Shown here: positions 53,624 to 63,366 of the stretch, in pieces
How positions within the stretch are numbered: the first letter of the stretch is position 1
Layout: every line of letters begins with the position of its first letter
Source: Aliivibrio sifiae
GTDB lineage: Bacteria > Pseudomonadota > Gammaproteobacteria > Enterobacterales > Vibrionaceae
Length of the DNA: 64,000 nt
Reading direction: 5' to 3'
Assembly: GCF_002954705.1 (NCBI RefSeq)
Contig: NZ_MSCO01000002.1
Span: 817,082 to 881,081, forward strand
Notes under the pieces: model-generated
Database searches by the model: none
What the model saw: the letters and a program-made list of their open reading frames with translations, nothing else
Told to the model about the DNA's origin: nothing
Program-made: the position numbers and the translations under genes

Positions 53624-54940
53624 CTAATTGTTTACAACAACACGCTTTGGCATTGCTTTATTGAAGACTTTATTAATAAAAATAGTAATAAATACAGGAA
53701 GCAACCATGAAGTATGAGAAGAATACAACGGTAGCCATTGCTCACAAAACGCGTCCATGCCTTCAGGCAATTTTTCTAAAATATGCAGTGCATCAATCGT
53801 CCCAAACAAAGCGGCAATACATACTACCGTTGTATGGCTCATTGAAATGGTTGGTTTATCTATACCGGCTTTCTCAGGTATTAAAATCATCGCAATAATT
53901 AATGCGATAGCGATCGGACATAAGATAAGAATCGCAGGTAAGCTCACTTCGATGATCGTCTCTAAACCTACGTTTGAAATAATTGCCGTTAATACCATGA
54001 TCACGGTAGCACTCACTTTAAACGTGATGCCGTAAGTATTTTTATAGTACTCAGAGTTTGCATTGGTTAAGCCGATCGTCGTCGTTAAACATGCCATTAA
54101 AGTGATAGCCGCTAATAAAAGTTGACCTAATACCCCAAACTCCCCTGCCGCATAACGCGTTAAGATCTCTCCACCATTGCTGGCATTTTCTGCAATCTCT
54201 GATGAGGTTGAACCTAAATAACCCATTGCTAAGTAACATAATGACATCAATACTGAGTAAATAACGGCAATTCGTAATGTGTAGTAAGAGATGGCTTTTT
54301 TGCTCTCAACCCCTTTACTACGAATCGTTTGGATTATCACCCAACCAAACGCTACCGCTGCGATAGCATCTAATGTCATATAACCTTGAATTAACCCATT
54401 TACTGCAGGCGCTTGTTCGTAAATATCAATAGCTTGGCTTGGAGAGCCTAATGGATTAAATAATGCCGCGACCACTAATATGGTTAACATACCAATCAAT
54501 GCTGGTGTCATTACTTTACCGATGTAATCGACTAATTTACCTGGCTTCAATGCAAGCCATAATGTTAATGCACAGAATAAAGCAGAGAATACCATTAATC
54601 CATTATCTGAATAGAAAGGCTTAATGCCCATCTCATAAGCAACGGTAACGGCACGAGGCAATACAAACGCAGGACCCAGAGTGGTTAGTACCAAGAACCA
54701 AAATGAACGATCCATCCACTTTGGTAAAGCTGATGTAAGCTTATCTGCAGAAGATAAACGGCCTAATACGACCAAAGTGATTGCAGGTAGACCAACAGCA
54801 GTTAATAGAAAGCCACCAATAGCGATAAGCCAATTGTCACCAGCTTGCTGAGCCATCAATGGTGGATAGATTAAGTTACCTGCACCTAAAAATAGTGCAA
54901 ATGTCATGAAGCCGATAGCGGCGAGATCTCTTCTGTTCAA
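53624..54940 (-). CDS. brnQ: Branched-chain amino acid carrier BrnQ
   Basis: Sodium-coupled importer of leucine, isoleucine and valine (LIVCS family) with about 12 helices. Family landmarks: GFMTFALFLGAGNLIYPPLM near the start, FVLPRAVTVAYEMGI, GYMTLDAIAAVAFGWVIIQ and LLAAITLMACLTTTIGLT. The start is TTG (54940). The ATG seen 10 bases upstream is out of frame, and aaggg is spaced for the TTG. Its terminator is interrupted by the 182-bp mobile element. Confidence 0.92.
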   Translation of the reverse strand: MNRRDLAAIGFMTFALFLGAGNLIYPPLMAQQAGDNWLIAIGGFLLTAVGLPAITLVVLGRLSSADKLTSALPKWMDRSFWFLVLTTLGPAFVLPRAVTVAYEMGIKPFYSDNGLMVFSALFCALTLWLALKPGKLVDYIGKVMTPALIGMLTILVVAALFNPLGSPSQAIDIYEQAPAVNGLIQGYMTLDAIAAVAFGWVIIQTIRSKGVESKKAISYYTLRIAVIYSVLMSLCYLAMGYLGSTSSEIAENASNGGEILTRYAAGEFGVLGQLLLAAITLMACLTTTIGLTNANSEYYKNTYGITFKVSATVIMVLTAIISNVGLETIIEVSLPAILILCPIAIALIIAMILIPEKAGIDKPTISMSHTTVVCIAALFGTIDALHILEKLPEGMDAFCEQWLPLYSSHTSWLLPVFITIFINKVFNKAMPKRVVVNN

Positions 54941-55357
54941 ACGACATACCCTTATAAAATGAAACGTGGTGTCAATTTGGCTAGAAGATTATAAAGAAAG
55001 GTTCTTATCCGCCAGCCTAACTGACGAATAACAAAATCGTCAGTATCAGTAAATGACAACGACGACAGAGACGAATGTATAAGCATTATGCTTAGTAGCA
55101 GAGACTAAATCTGCTTGATATTGTTTGATGTCTATAGACATAACTTACACACTCTATGAAAATAATTGTCCTTAAACTAAAGGAAAGGCAATAGATTGTA
55201 AAGCTCAAATATTGATTGATTATTTATTGTTCTACTATTAGATAAGATAACAGGTAAAAGACTATTAATAGTTTTATCATACGTTATTGATAAATAAAGC
55301 CTACTCATCTAACAAGTACTCAGTAAACACCGAGTACTTTGATTTTATTATTTTTAG
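54941..55357. other. Intergenic region between brnQ and ridA-like gene
   Basis: No ORF. A perfect 8-bp hairpin aagtactc / gagtactt with a 10-base loop lies at 55314-55339, just after the ridA-like stop, with no T run on that gene's strand, so it is weak as a terminator. The brnQ promoter must be here. Nothing else recognised. Confidence 0.35.
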
Positions 55358-55705
55358 CTACTTAACTGCTGCAACAAATGCAATTTCAACTAAATAATCA
55401 GGATCGGCTAGCTCAACTTTTAAACATGCTCGGCTAGGAGCACACCCTTCTGGTAACCACTTTATCCACGCATCATTAAATACCGCTAAATTAGCAAAAT
55501 CCGTCACATAAATAGTAACCGACACTAATCGTGATTTATCACTGTTTACGCTCGCTAGCATTTCTTCTGCTTGTGCAAAAACTTGTTCGGTTTGACCTTG
55601 CATGTCGGCACTTTCATCATAAGCAACTTCAACAAAATGCGCCATCTTATTAAAAACAGTAACATCAGACCATTTTTCACTTGGATTAATACGTTGAATA
55701 CCCAT
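55358..55705 (-). CDS. RidA/YjgF-family protein (possible enamine/imine deaminase)
   Basis: Small cytosolic trimeric fold (115 aa): VFNKMAHFVEVAYDE, DMQGQTEQVFAQAEEMLASV, DKSRLVSVTIYVTDFANLAVFN, GCAPSRACLKVELADPDYLVEIAFVAA. The Arg in PSRACLKVELADPD is the catalytic-type Arg of RidA proteins. The loop lacks the usual GNxxxGP pattern, so it belongs to a divergent Rid subgroup rather than archetypal RidA. Members hydrolyse reactive 2-aminoacrylate-type imines. Single gene. Confidence 0.82.
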   Translation of the reverse strand: MGIQRINPSEKWSDVTVFNKMAHFVEVAYDESADMQGQTEQVFAQAEEMLASVNSDKSRLVSVTIYVTDFANLAVFNDAWIKWLPEGCAPSRACLKVELADPDYLVEIAFVAAVK

Positions 55706-55839
55706 TTTTCACTTACTGCAATCAAAATTAAATAGACGACCATTTTACCAGAAGAAAAAAATAGAGCACCGATTTAATTACAAGAATATACACCTATTCA
55801 GATAGTGTATTTAACTCAGGCTCTTCTTCTTGAAGATTT

Positions 55840-56076
55840 TCAGCGAACCTCACCAGCAATGAAAGCAACATTACCTAACGCTGAAAGAGTTCCATTCCTC
55901 GAACGCTCAGGAAAATCCCCAGCCATACTCACACTTTCTGGTTTAATTACATTATTACAAACAATACTTGCACAACCTTTATTGTTATGTTTCTGATCCG
56001 TAGAATGTAAAATCAATTCAGAATCAGCGATAGATAGGCCACTCCAAAAACAGAAAAGCACACTTAAATATCTCAT
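55840..56076 (-). CDS. Small secreted protein, hypothetical
   Basis: Short frame (78 aa) beginning with a signal-peptide-like stretch MRYLSVLFCFWSGLSIADS, with ggtgg 7 bases upstream of the ATG. The mature part has two Cys (CASIVC) that could form a disulfide. It may be longer: if one base were missing near 55836, the frame would continue as AENLQEEEPELNTLSE and stop at 55794. No family recognised. The opposite strand carries an overlapping frame of similar length that lacks a good start and is less likely. Confidence 0.4.
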   Translation of the reverse strand: MRYLSVLFCFWSGLSIADSELILHSTDQKHNNKGCASIVCNNVIKPESVSMAGDFPERSRNGTLSALGNVAFIAGEVR

Positions 56077-56566
56077 ATATAAACCACCATCAAATATTCA
56101 CAAAAAGAATAATAAATAAGGCAACCATAGTCTAGATATGTTGCATTAATTCAATACCGATTGATAAATAAGTTAAATCGTTGAGCTTTTCTAAATTGAT
56201 TCTCATCTAGCAATTTGATTCTTATTATGAAAAAACAGATTCTCTTCTCCTAAAACAACCTTATTACTCCAGTAAAAGCTAACACCATAATCATTTGATA
56301 ATTAAATAGTTTAATTAAAAAAGCAATACAATTTATTTCGATAAAAAACAAATGGTATACATTTTGCTCAATCATAATTACTTGAAGAAAACGGTACGTT
56401 AAAGGAATTAACAAATTACTGCTCGCTAGAAGTAGCTACCACAACTTAGGCTGAGTTCATTTATTAGAAAATTCTAGTTGTTTTTATTTACCGCATAATT
56501 TCAAGTTATGTATCTATTCATTGTGTTGAGGGCATTTCCTCATTCAAGAAAAAGTAGAGGCTTATT
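56077..56566. other. Intergenic region upstream of the LruC-type gene
   Basis: About 490 bases, AT-rich and without a credible ORF. A small hairpin gaggg / cctc-type (56527-56541) lies just before the LruC-type gene. The promoter(s) of both flanking genes must be here; no clear -10/-35 was chosen. Confidence 0.3.
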
Positions 56567-58678
56567 ATGAAATATAAACAGCTTTTTTCCCTTATTGCGT
56601 TTACTTTAGCGAGTGCGCCCATCTATGCCACCTCAGTAGATTTAGATTTCTCAAATCATATAGAATCGACCAATTTAAGTAACAGTTTTGGTCCCTCTTA
56701 TGATGGTCCAGTTATGCACTTCCTTAACGTTGGTACTCATAACGGAAAGACCATTGATGCAAAAGTAAGTAGTGAAATATTTGGTGACGCTACCTTCCTT
56801 TTTCACACACCAAACTATAAAGATGGTGGCGGCCAACCAGAAGGAGATATAGGCTTTCTCTATCAAGTTAACTCCGCTGGTTCTGCTGGTTTAATTTATA
56901 CCTTTGAGTTTTATGATGGTACTGATGGTTTATCAGGTACCTTCTCTGTGCCTTATACCGTACCTGAATTTGACATGATTGGTTACGATATTGATGGTGA
57001 ACCAGTTCAATCAGAACAAGTTCGAGTGTTCAAAAGCGAAGGTTTTTATAGCTACCAAACAGGCTCAGCTGGCGCAAGCTTAACTGCTGAAGAAAGTGCT
57101 GACGGACAATCGGTATTATTCACAGGACCAGGAACAAACTACAACGAAACAGACACATCTGGTGCCGTTAAATTTACCTTTAAAAATACGTCAATTGTCA
57201 CCCTTCAATTTGAAACGGTTACTACAAGCGGAAGTCCTTTTCCAAACCCTATTTTCTCCGCTTTTGATGGTAATTGGGACTTAGACCAATTCATCCCACC
57301 AGTGACGAGTTCAGACGAATCTGATTTTGGTGATGCTCCTGATAGCTACAGTACATTACAAGCAAACAATGGGGCCGAGCATGCACTCTCTTCAAGTTTA
57401 TATTTAGGAAGCAGCATTGATGCTGATACTGATGGTCAACCGGGTATCGCATCCAATGGGGATGATCTCGATGTTGGTGGTAACGATGACGATGGTATTA
57501 CTGTATTAACAAGCTTAGAAAAAGGCTTAGATTCTTTAATCAGAGTAAACGCCTTCGGCAGTGGTTACCTACAAGCATGGGCTGACTGGAATATGAATGG
57601 AACGTTTGATGAAGATGAGCAAATCATCAAGAACCATTCCGTAACCAATGGACAACAAATTATCCCAATACGTGTAGGCAGTGACGCTATTGTTGGCTCC
57701 GTCCAAACTCGTTTCCGTTTATCTAGCAGTCCAAATATTCCAAGCACTGGGTATGCTGGTGATGGTGAAGTAGAGGATTACATATTTAGTGTTACAGACC
57801 CAGGAACAACAATTCAACATTCAAACTATTATACTGCCGCTTTCGAGGATAACTGGCCAGAAACTGGAGACTTCGATCTTAATGATGTTATTACCTACTA
57901 TCGTACCACTATCATAAGTAAAGATGATGAAGTTCTACGATTCGATCTTACTGGTACTGTTACTGCGTATGGCGCCTCTTATGGTAACGGTTTAGGTTGG
58001 AAGCTCAATGGATTTAATGAATCAGACATTAACCTTTCATTGTCTCGATTAGAAAAAAATGGGGCAACACGACCAAATATTTCACCATTTACAGGAGAAG
58101 ATAAAGATATCGCTTCGCCATCTGGAGATCTTGTTGTCGTTGCATCGTTAAACCTGTTGGATGACATTCCAATTAATGGCGAGTGTCAATTCCATCGAAC
58201 AAATCCATCATGCAGTGCATCATTAGAGTCAGAACAAATGACGTTCAGTATTTCTCTTCCATTCAACGAAGGAAGCGAACCTAGTGTTAGCTCATTAATG
58301 CCACTTAATGGCGGTGACCCATTTATTTTTGGTCCCGGTCATGGCTCATATCATGGAGACAGTTTCACTACCTCTCCAGGTAAAGAATTAGAGATCCATA
58401 CCTCAGATTTCCCACCAACGACAAGAGGGACTTTGGTTGAGGACTTCTACGGTACTGCTGACGATGATTCAGATTCAGCAAGCAGTAAATACTACCGTAC
58501 TACTAGTAACCTACCATGGGGTATCATAATTTCATCACCTTGGAATCACCCATCAGAGTACATTGATATTAGTAATGCGTATCCAGATTTTGCCGAGTGG
58601 GCTACCTCAGGAGGAACTTCGAAACCAACGTGGTACCTAAATCCAAATGGCGACAAAACTTGGTCAACAGATGACTAA
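56567..58678 (+). CDS. Secreted protein with GEVED and LruC domains
   Basis: Signal peptide (1-21, ends IYATS) and 703 aa in total. The N-terminal ~240 residues are an unassigned beta-rich region. A GEVED domain follows at about 250-405 (DFGDAPDSYST, DDDGI, ADWNMNGTFDEDE, then GDGEVEDYIF). The C-terminal LruC domain (about 420-700) has EDNWPETGDFDLNDVITYYR and further acidic D-x-N/D-x-D loops that suggest calcium binding. LruC-type proteins are surface proteins, and GEVED domains are found in large secreted adhesins or enzymes. Function here unknown. It is followed by a lipoprotein gene 12 bases downstream, so the two probably work together. Confidence 0.85.
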   Translation: MKYKQLFSLIAFTLASAPIYATSVDLDFSNHIESTNLSNSFGPSYDGPVMHFLNVGTHNGKTIDAKVSSEIFGDATFLFHTPNYKDGGGQPEGDIGFLYQVNSAGSAGLIYTFEFYDGTDGLSGTFSVPYTVPEFDMIGYDIDGEPVQSEQVRVFKSEGFYSYQTGSAGASLTAEESADGQSVLFTGPGTNYNETDTSGAVKFTFKNTSIVTLQFETVTTSGSPFPNPIFSAFDGNWDLDQFIPPVTSSDESDFGDAPDSYSTLQANNGAEHALSSSLYLGSSIDADTDGQPGIASNGDDLDVGGNDDDGITVLTSLEKGLDSLIRVNAFGSGYLQAWADWNMNGTFDEDEQIIKNHSVTNGQQIIPIRVGSDAIVGSVQTRFRLSSSPNIPSTGYAGDGEVEDYIFSVTDPGTTIQHSNYYTAAFEDNWPETGDFDLNDVITYYRTTIISKDDEVLRFDLTGTVTAYGASYGNGLGWKLNGFNESDINLSLSRLEKNGATRPNISPFTGEDKDIASPSGDLVVVASLNLLDDIPINGECQFHRTNPSCSASLESEQMTFSISLPFNEGSEPSVSSLMPLNGGDPFIFGPGHGSYHGDSFTTSPGKELEIHTSDFPPTTRGTLVEDFYGTADDDSDSASSKYYRTTSNLPWGIIISSPWNHPSEYIDISNAYPDFAEWATSGGTSKPTWYLNPNGDKTWSTDD

Positions 58679-58690
58679 CAAGGAGGCTCC

Positions 58691-59170
58691 ATGAAACATA
58701 TACATTTATTATTAGGTATTACAGCTCTCACTTTTCTTGCCGCTTGTAGTGATTCGTCATCTGGTTCTTCTTCTGGCGGAGGCGCAGCGCCAGGGACTGA
58801 CTCTGCAGTTCCAGCATCAACATTTCCAGCCGCTGAAGGGATAAATGGAATAAAAACAAGTGAATTATCAATACCAGAAGGCTTTACCTTTTCAACAGAG
58901 CGAGAAGTAAGCATCACTCTCTCTGTTGCAAGCTCTCAAAGTGAACGAGGATTTATGTCTCTGTATAGTGAATTTAAGGATGGTGTTGTCGACCACACAT
59001 CTCAATTCATTATCACCCCCATGAATGATGAGACAGAATTTCAAACTAGCGTCATGCTACCCAACCACGTTGATAAGATTTGGGTAGAAGTTTGGTACCC
59101 TTCAGCCGTAGGACATGAAATAACGCAATCTGTAGACATTGTAGATAACACTATTAACGCAATTCTATAA
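58691..59170 (+). CDS. Small lipoprotein of unknown function, paired with the LruC protein
   Basis: Lipoprotein signal MKHIHLLLGITALTFLAAC (lipobox LAAC) followed by a Ser/Gly-rich linker (SSSGSSSGGG) and a mature beta-rich domain of about 110 residues (ERGFMSLYSEF, IWVEVWYPSAVGHEI). After the lipid Cys comes Ser, which favours the outer membrane. Strong ribosome site (aaggagg). It starts 12 bases after the LruC-type gene, in the same operon. No family recognised. Confidence 0.82.
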   Translation: MKHIHLLLGITALTFLAACSDSSSGSSSGGGAAPGTDSAVPASTFPAAEGINGIKTSELSIPEGFTFSTEREVSITLSVASSQSERGFMSLYSEFKDGVVDHTSQFIITPMNDETEFQTSVMLPNHVDKIWVEVWYPSAVGHEITQSVDIVDNTINAIL

Positions 59171-59182
59171 AAGCTAAAAATA

Positions 59183-59405
59183 AAAACGGCCCTCATATTA
59201 GGGCTAATGCCAGTCAGTTAAGCGAACATCAATAAAAACAAGGGCTTCAGACGAATTTATTACAATCATTCTGGAGCCCTTGTTGTATCTATCTTTCACT
59301 CTCTTAACGGGTACTTTGCCATATCTATTAGATATTGAATAAATAGTGCATAATTACTCAATAAAGTGACTAACTGATCGGCATTACTCATATTAGGGCC
59401 GTTTT
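59183..59405. terminator. Bidirectional terminator interrupted by mobile element copy B
   Basis: Left arm aaaacggccct (59183-59193) and right arm agggccgtttt (59395-59405) are a perfect 11-bp stem that ends in a run of Ts. With the 182-bp element and one repeat removed, they close on a loop of catatt. It would serve the lipoprotein gene and the convergent symporter gene. Confidence 0.85.
59205..59386. mobile_element. 182-bp MITE-like element, copy B, inserted in a terminator
   Basis: Inverted relative to copy A and equal in length (182 bp); by eye one base differs (gatatt here, gacatt in the reverse complement of copy A). Terminal inverted repeats taatgcc... / ...ggcatta. The flanking 13-bp direct repeat ctcatattagggc (59192-59204 and 59387-59399) is the target duplication. 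The internal hairpin has arms at 59237-59251 and 59270-59284. Read on the minus strand it ends in TTTTTATT, so the element can terminate transcription in that direction. Confidence 0.85.
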
Positions 59406-59424
59406 TTTTATTCATATCGAAAAG

Positions 59425-60933
59425 CTACTTCTCTCTTGATTTGTTCTTATTTCTCTCTAACTTACCTTCCCAATATGTTGCACCTTTAATGCCTAATTTT
59501 ACTGGGTCAAACGTATAGGTTGTCACGCCTTTTTTTTGCTGTTCTTCATAATCTTTCAACGCTTTAAGTGCAGGCTTAGACATAAAGAAAATAATCAAAA
59601 TACCAATAATATTTAACCATGCCATTAAACCAACACCAACGTCACCCATCGCCCATGCAAGATTTGCAGTTTTAATGGTTCCATAGAATACCGCTGACAT
59701 GATTACGACTTTAAGTATAAACATCATGCCATCGACTTTAAACGTACGACGAATGTAAGCAATGTTTGTTTCTGCAATGTAGTAATAAGCAAGAATGGTA
59801 GTAAAAGCAAAAAAGAACAGAGCAAAAGCAATAAATATTTTACCAATGCCAGGCAGCGTACTTTCAATCGCCATTTGAGTAAACATCGGGCCATTTGCGC
59901 CAACATTCGCGGCTAGATTCTGAACTAAGAATACTTCTTCACCACTGCCGTGAACATTATAAGTACCCGTAATTAAGATCATAAATGCGGTTGCAGAACA
60001 AACCAATAAAGTATCAATATAAATAGAGAACGATTGAACTAAACCTTGCTGCGCAGGATGCTCAACACTCGCCGCTGCCGCAGCGTGAGGGCCAGTCCCC
60101 TGACCTGCTTCGTTAGAATAAACCCCACGTTTCACACCCCAACCAATTGCTGCACCAAAACCGGCCATTGGAGTAAAGGCATCACCGATGATCATCCCAA
60201 AGATTGTTGGTACTTCAGAAATGTTTAATAAGATAATAACAAAAGCAAGAATGACATATGCTAACGCCATGAAAGGCACAACGATTTGAGTGAAATGAGC
60301 GATACGTTTAACGCCACCAAAAATGATGAAGCCAAGGATCACTGAAATCACAGCACCAGTAAAGATTTTTGCAAAACTGAATACACCAATGCCTGTATCA
60401 ATCATGCCACCCGTACCAAACGCGGTTTCAACTGCATTACCAATACTATTTGATTGCACGCCCGGAAGTAACACACCACACGCAAAGATAGTCGCAATAG
60501 CAAAGATCCATGCGTACCATTTTTGACCCATTGCTTTTTCGATATAGTAAGCCGGACCACCACGGAACTGCCCTTCATCTTCTTCTTTATAAATCTGCGC
60601 TAATGTTGATTCAGCATACGCCGTCGCAGCACCTAAAAAGGCAACCACCCACATCCAAAATACCGCACCCGGTCCACCAAACCCGATAGCCGCCGCAACC
60701 CCTGCAATATTACCTGTACCTACACGGCCAGACAGTGATACCGCTAATGCTTGAAACGAACTGATACCTTTACTTGATTCTTTATTTGATACCAGTAAAC
60801 GACACATTTCTTTAAAATGACGAATTTGAACAAAACGAGTTTGAATAGAGTAAAAGAGACCAGAACCTAAGCAGAGATAAATCAGCACTGGGCTCCAAAT
60901 TATGCCATTGAGAAAATCAACGATACCTTGCAT
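59425..60933 (-). CDS. Sodium/alanine (glycine) symporter, AGCS family
   Basis: Sodium-coupled importer of alanine or glycine (502 aa, about 11 helices). AGCS hallmarks: SLSGRVGTGNIAGVAAAIGF (residues about 67-86), GAVFWMWVVAFLGAATAYAE, EDEGQFRGGPAYYIEKAMG, GVKRGVYSNEAGQGTGPHAA. The C-terminal soluble tail (FDPVKLGIKGATYWEGKLE) resembles YaaJ/AlsT types. Single gene converging on the lipoprotein gene; the terminator between is interrupted by mobile element copy B. Confidence 0.93.
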   Translation of the reverse strand: MQGIVDFLNGIIWSPVLIYLCLGSGLFYSIQTRFVQIRHFKEMCRLLVSNKESSKGISSFQALAVSLSGRVGTGNIAGVAAAIGFGGPGAVFWMWVVAFLGAATAYAESTLAQIYKEEDEGQFRGGPAYYIEKAMGQKWYAWIFAIATIFACGVLLPGVQSNSIGNAVETAFGTGGMIDTGIGVFSFAKIFTGAVISVILGFIIFGGVKRIAHFTQIVVPFMALAYVILAFVIILLNISEVPTIFGMIIGDAFTPMAGFGAAIGWGVKRGVYSNEAGQGTGPHAAAAASVEHPAQQGLVQSFSIYIDTLLVCSATAFMILITGTYNVHGSGEEVFLVQNLAANVGANGPMFTQMAIESTLPGIGKIFIAFALFFFAFTTILAYYYIAETNIAYIRRTFKVDGMMFILKVVIMSAVFYGTIKTANLAWAMGDVGVGLMAWLNIIGILIIFFMSKPALKALKDYEEQQKKGVTTYTFDPVKLGIKGATYWEGKLERNKNKSREK

Positions 60934-61150
60934 ATAAAATCCTTTTTAGTTTATGAAGTTGGTTTATTATTTAACCAACCATACAGTAAGATTTAACAGC
61001 AAGTTAACAACAACCTTTCTTGAAGATAGAAAAGTGTGAATCAAAGCACTATATTTCAATTTATATTGATAACCACAATACAAAAAACCAATAAGATAAG
61101 AAATAGCAATGCTTTGTATTGATATTGTAGAAAAACTTTATTTTATCCCA

Positions 61151-62719
61151 CTAGCCAGTATGCCTAAACTGCTCGGCTAGCTTACTTTGAGAAAGTAAAT
61201 TATCCATCAAGCCTCCATTATCTGCTTGGCTTTCTTGAACTAAGGACGCTGTTGATATCGATAATTCTTGGGTCGATTGACTAATAGATTGTACGTTATT
61301 GTTCATGCCCTCTGAGACGTTACTCATCTCTTCAACTGCCGTGGCTATTTGAGAGTTTTGATCTGAGATATCCGTAATTTCAGTCAGTAATTGCTCCAGT
61401 TTATTTGCTGAGATATTGGCACTTTCAATACAATCCGCTGAAAGCTTCTCTCCCTCTTTCATTGACTCAACCACGGTATGAGTTCCTGTTCTAATCAAGT
61501 TAATCACGGTTTGGATCTCAGTGGTTGAATCATGACTTTTTTGAGCAAGTTGACGTACTTCATCTGCCACAACAGCAAATCCACGGCCTTGTTCGCCCGC
61601 TCGGGCAGCTTCAATCGCAGCATTAAGTGCTAAGAGATTAGTTTGCTCTGCGACACCTTGAATTATCGTTAAGACACTTTCAATGGTATTCGTATTTGAT
61701 TCAAGTTCTCTAACTGAATTTGACGTTTGATCTAACTGAGTAGCTAATACATCAACGGCATGTAGGGTTGATTTCACCTCTGCCATCCCCTCCTCTGCAG
61801 CGGCTTTTGCTTCATCAGTTGTTGATGCGGTATTTTGTGCATTTCTGGCAACTTCATGCGCTGTAGAATGCATTTCATTAATAGCAGCAGCAACTTGCTC
61901 CACTTCCATCGATTGCGAATCTAACTGAGTTGACATGGTATCTAGGTTTTGGAATGACTCTTCCATTGCCGCAGTCACTTGCCCATTTGAATCTTGGATA
62001 CGCCCAGAAACGGCATTGGTCTCTGAATGACACATTTTCATCGCAAGGGCTATTTCTGAAATATCATCAACTTTATTGTTATAAACAAGCTCCATTAATG
62101 GGTTATTGAAGATCTCACGAGCGTCTTTACTTAATGCTTCTAATCGGCGGGTCATCATATAAAAAGAGGTTATGGCTAAAAGGAATAATGATGGGACGCC
62201 GGCATTAGGAACAAATTGCTCAAGACCAAAAGCAAAAATAGCGGGAATAATAAGAGCGATAGCGGCACGTTGCCACAAACGGGTTCTAGGTAACTTTAGT
62301 TTACGGGGTGTTTTTCCTGCGTTCAGTTGAGCGTATATCTTTTCTGCATTATCAACATAATCTCTTTTGGGGCTAGTACGAACAGACTGATATTCGATGA
62401 CTTCACCACCCTCAGTGATGGGAGAAACAAATGCATCAACCCAATAATAATCACCATTAGCACATCGATTTTTTACAATTCCCATCCAAGAGTTTTGCTC
62501 TTTCAAATACCCCCACATATTTACAAATGCTTCTTTTGGCATATCTGGATGTCTAACCATATTATGTGGCTGACCAACAAGCTCTTCTTGTGTATACCCT
62601 GCAACCTCACAAAAATCTTTACTTGCGTAAGTTATGTGACTACTGGGTTTTGTTATTGAGAGAAGATTATAACTTGGGGGGTATCTCACTTCCTTTGAAG
62701 AGTTATTCTTAATATCCAT
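61151..62719 (-). CDS. aer: PAS-domain chemoreceptor, Aer-like
   Basis: Receptor for energy/redox taxis. Cytosolic N-terminal PAS domain (about 15-125; [52 protein letters not shown]) matches the FAD-binding PAS of Aer. A short membrane anchor follows (about 150-195, two helices) with no periplasmic domain, then the methyl-accepting signalling domain (tip [20 protein letters not shown] then [15 protein letters not shown]). It is 522 aa, the Aer size. It should signal through CheA/CheW. Single gene. Confidence 0.92.
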   Translation of the reverse strand: MDIKNNSSKEVRYPPSYNLLSITKPSSHITYASKDFCEVAGYTQEELVGQPHNMVRHPDMPKEAFVNMWGYLKEQNSWMGIVKNRCANGDYYWVDAFVSPITEGGEVIEYQSVRTSPKRDYVDNAEKIYAQLNAGKTPRKLKLPRTRLWQRAAIALIIPAIFAFGLEQFVPNAGVPSLFLLAITSFYMMTRRLEALSKDAREIFNNPLMELVYNNKVDDISEIALAMKMCHSETNAVSGRIQDSNGQVTAAMEESFQNLDTMSTQLDSQSMEVEQVAAAINEMHSTAHEVARNAQNTASTTDEAKAAAEEGMAEVKSTLHAVDVLATQLDQTSNSVRELESNTNTIESVLTIIQGVAEQTNLLALNAAIEAARAGEQGRGFAVVADEVRQLAQKSHDSTTEIQTVINLIRTGTHTVVESMKEGEKLSADCIESANISANKLEQLLTEITDISDQNSQIATAVEEMSNVSEGMNNNVQSISQSTQELSISTASLVQESQADNGGLMDNLLSQSKLAEQFRHTG

Positions 62720-62844
62720 ATATACCCAACCTTTTCATATCATTAATTAATCATTACTAACTTAGGAAGGTATGATATCTATTAATCCACTATTTGTCTT
62801 GTTTTTTATATGGAATTACAAGTGGTTAAGGCTCTATTCATAAA

Positions 62845-62880
62845 AAACCAAGTCTATCTGGGGGAGGATACACTTGGTTT
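62845..62880 (-). terminator. Terminator of ygjH
   Basis: Nine-bp stem aaaccaagt / acttggttt with an inner stem (ctatc / gata). On the minus strand the hairpin leads into a TTTTTT stretch. Confidence 0.78.
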
Positions 62881-62902
62881 ATGTTTTTGGTTATTAAACC
62901 AA

Positions 62903-63241
<339 letters not shown>

Positions 63242-63261
63242 TTATCCTTAGGTTTAGATTA

Positions 63262-63277
63262 ATGTTAACGTTTACAT
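63262..63277. promoter_or_regulatory. GalR/GalS-type operator between ygjH and galR
   Basis: ATGTTAACGTTTACAT, a near-palindrome matching the GalR/GalS consensus (GTGKAANCGNTTMCAC) at 13 of 16 positions and centred on CG. It is 90 bases upstream of the galR start, consistent with autoregulation. Confidence 0.6.
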
Positions 63278-63366
63278 TATCAACAAAATACAATTGAGCA
63301 AGAAAACACCATTAAAAATTTACTAAAATTTTAACCCGATCAAAATACAAGGTTTAAACAGCAATT

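Noticed and set aside
55805..55996. Plus-strand 63-aa ORF opposite the small secreted gene
   Set aside because: No good ribosome site and no signal peptide; the minus frame looks more gene-like.
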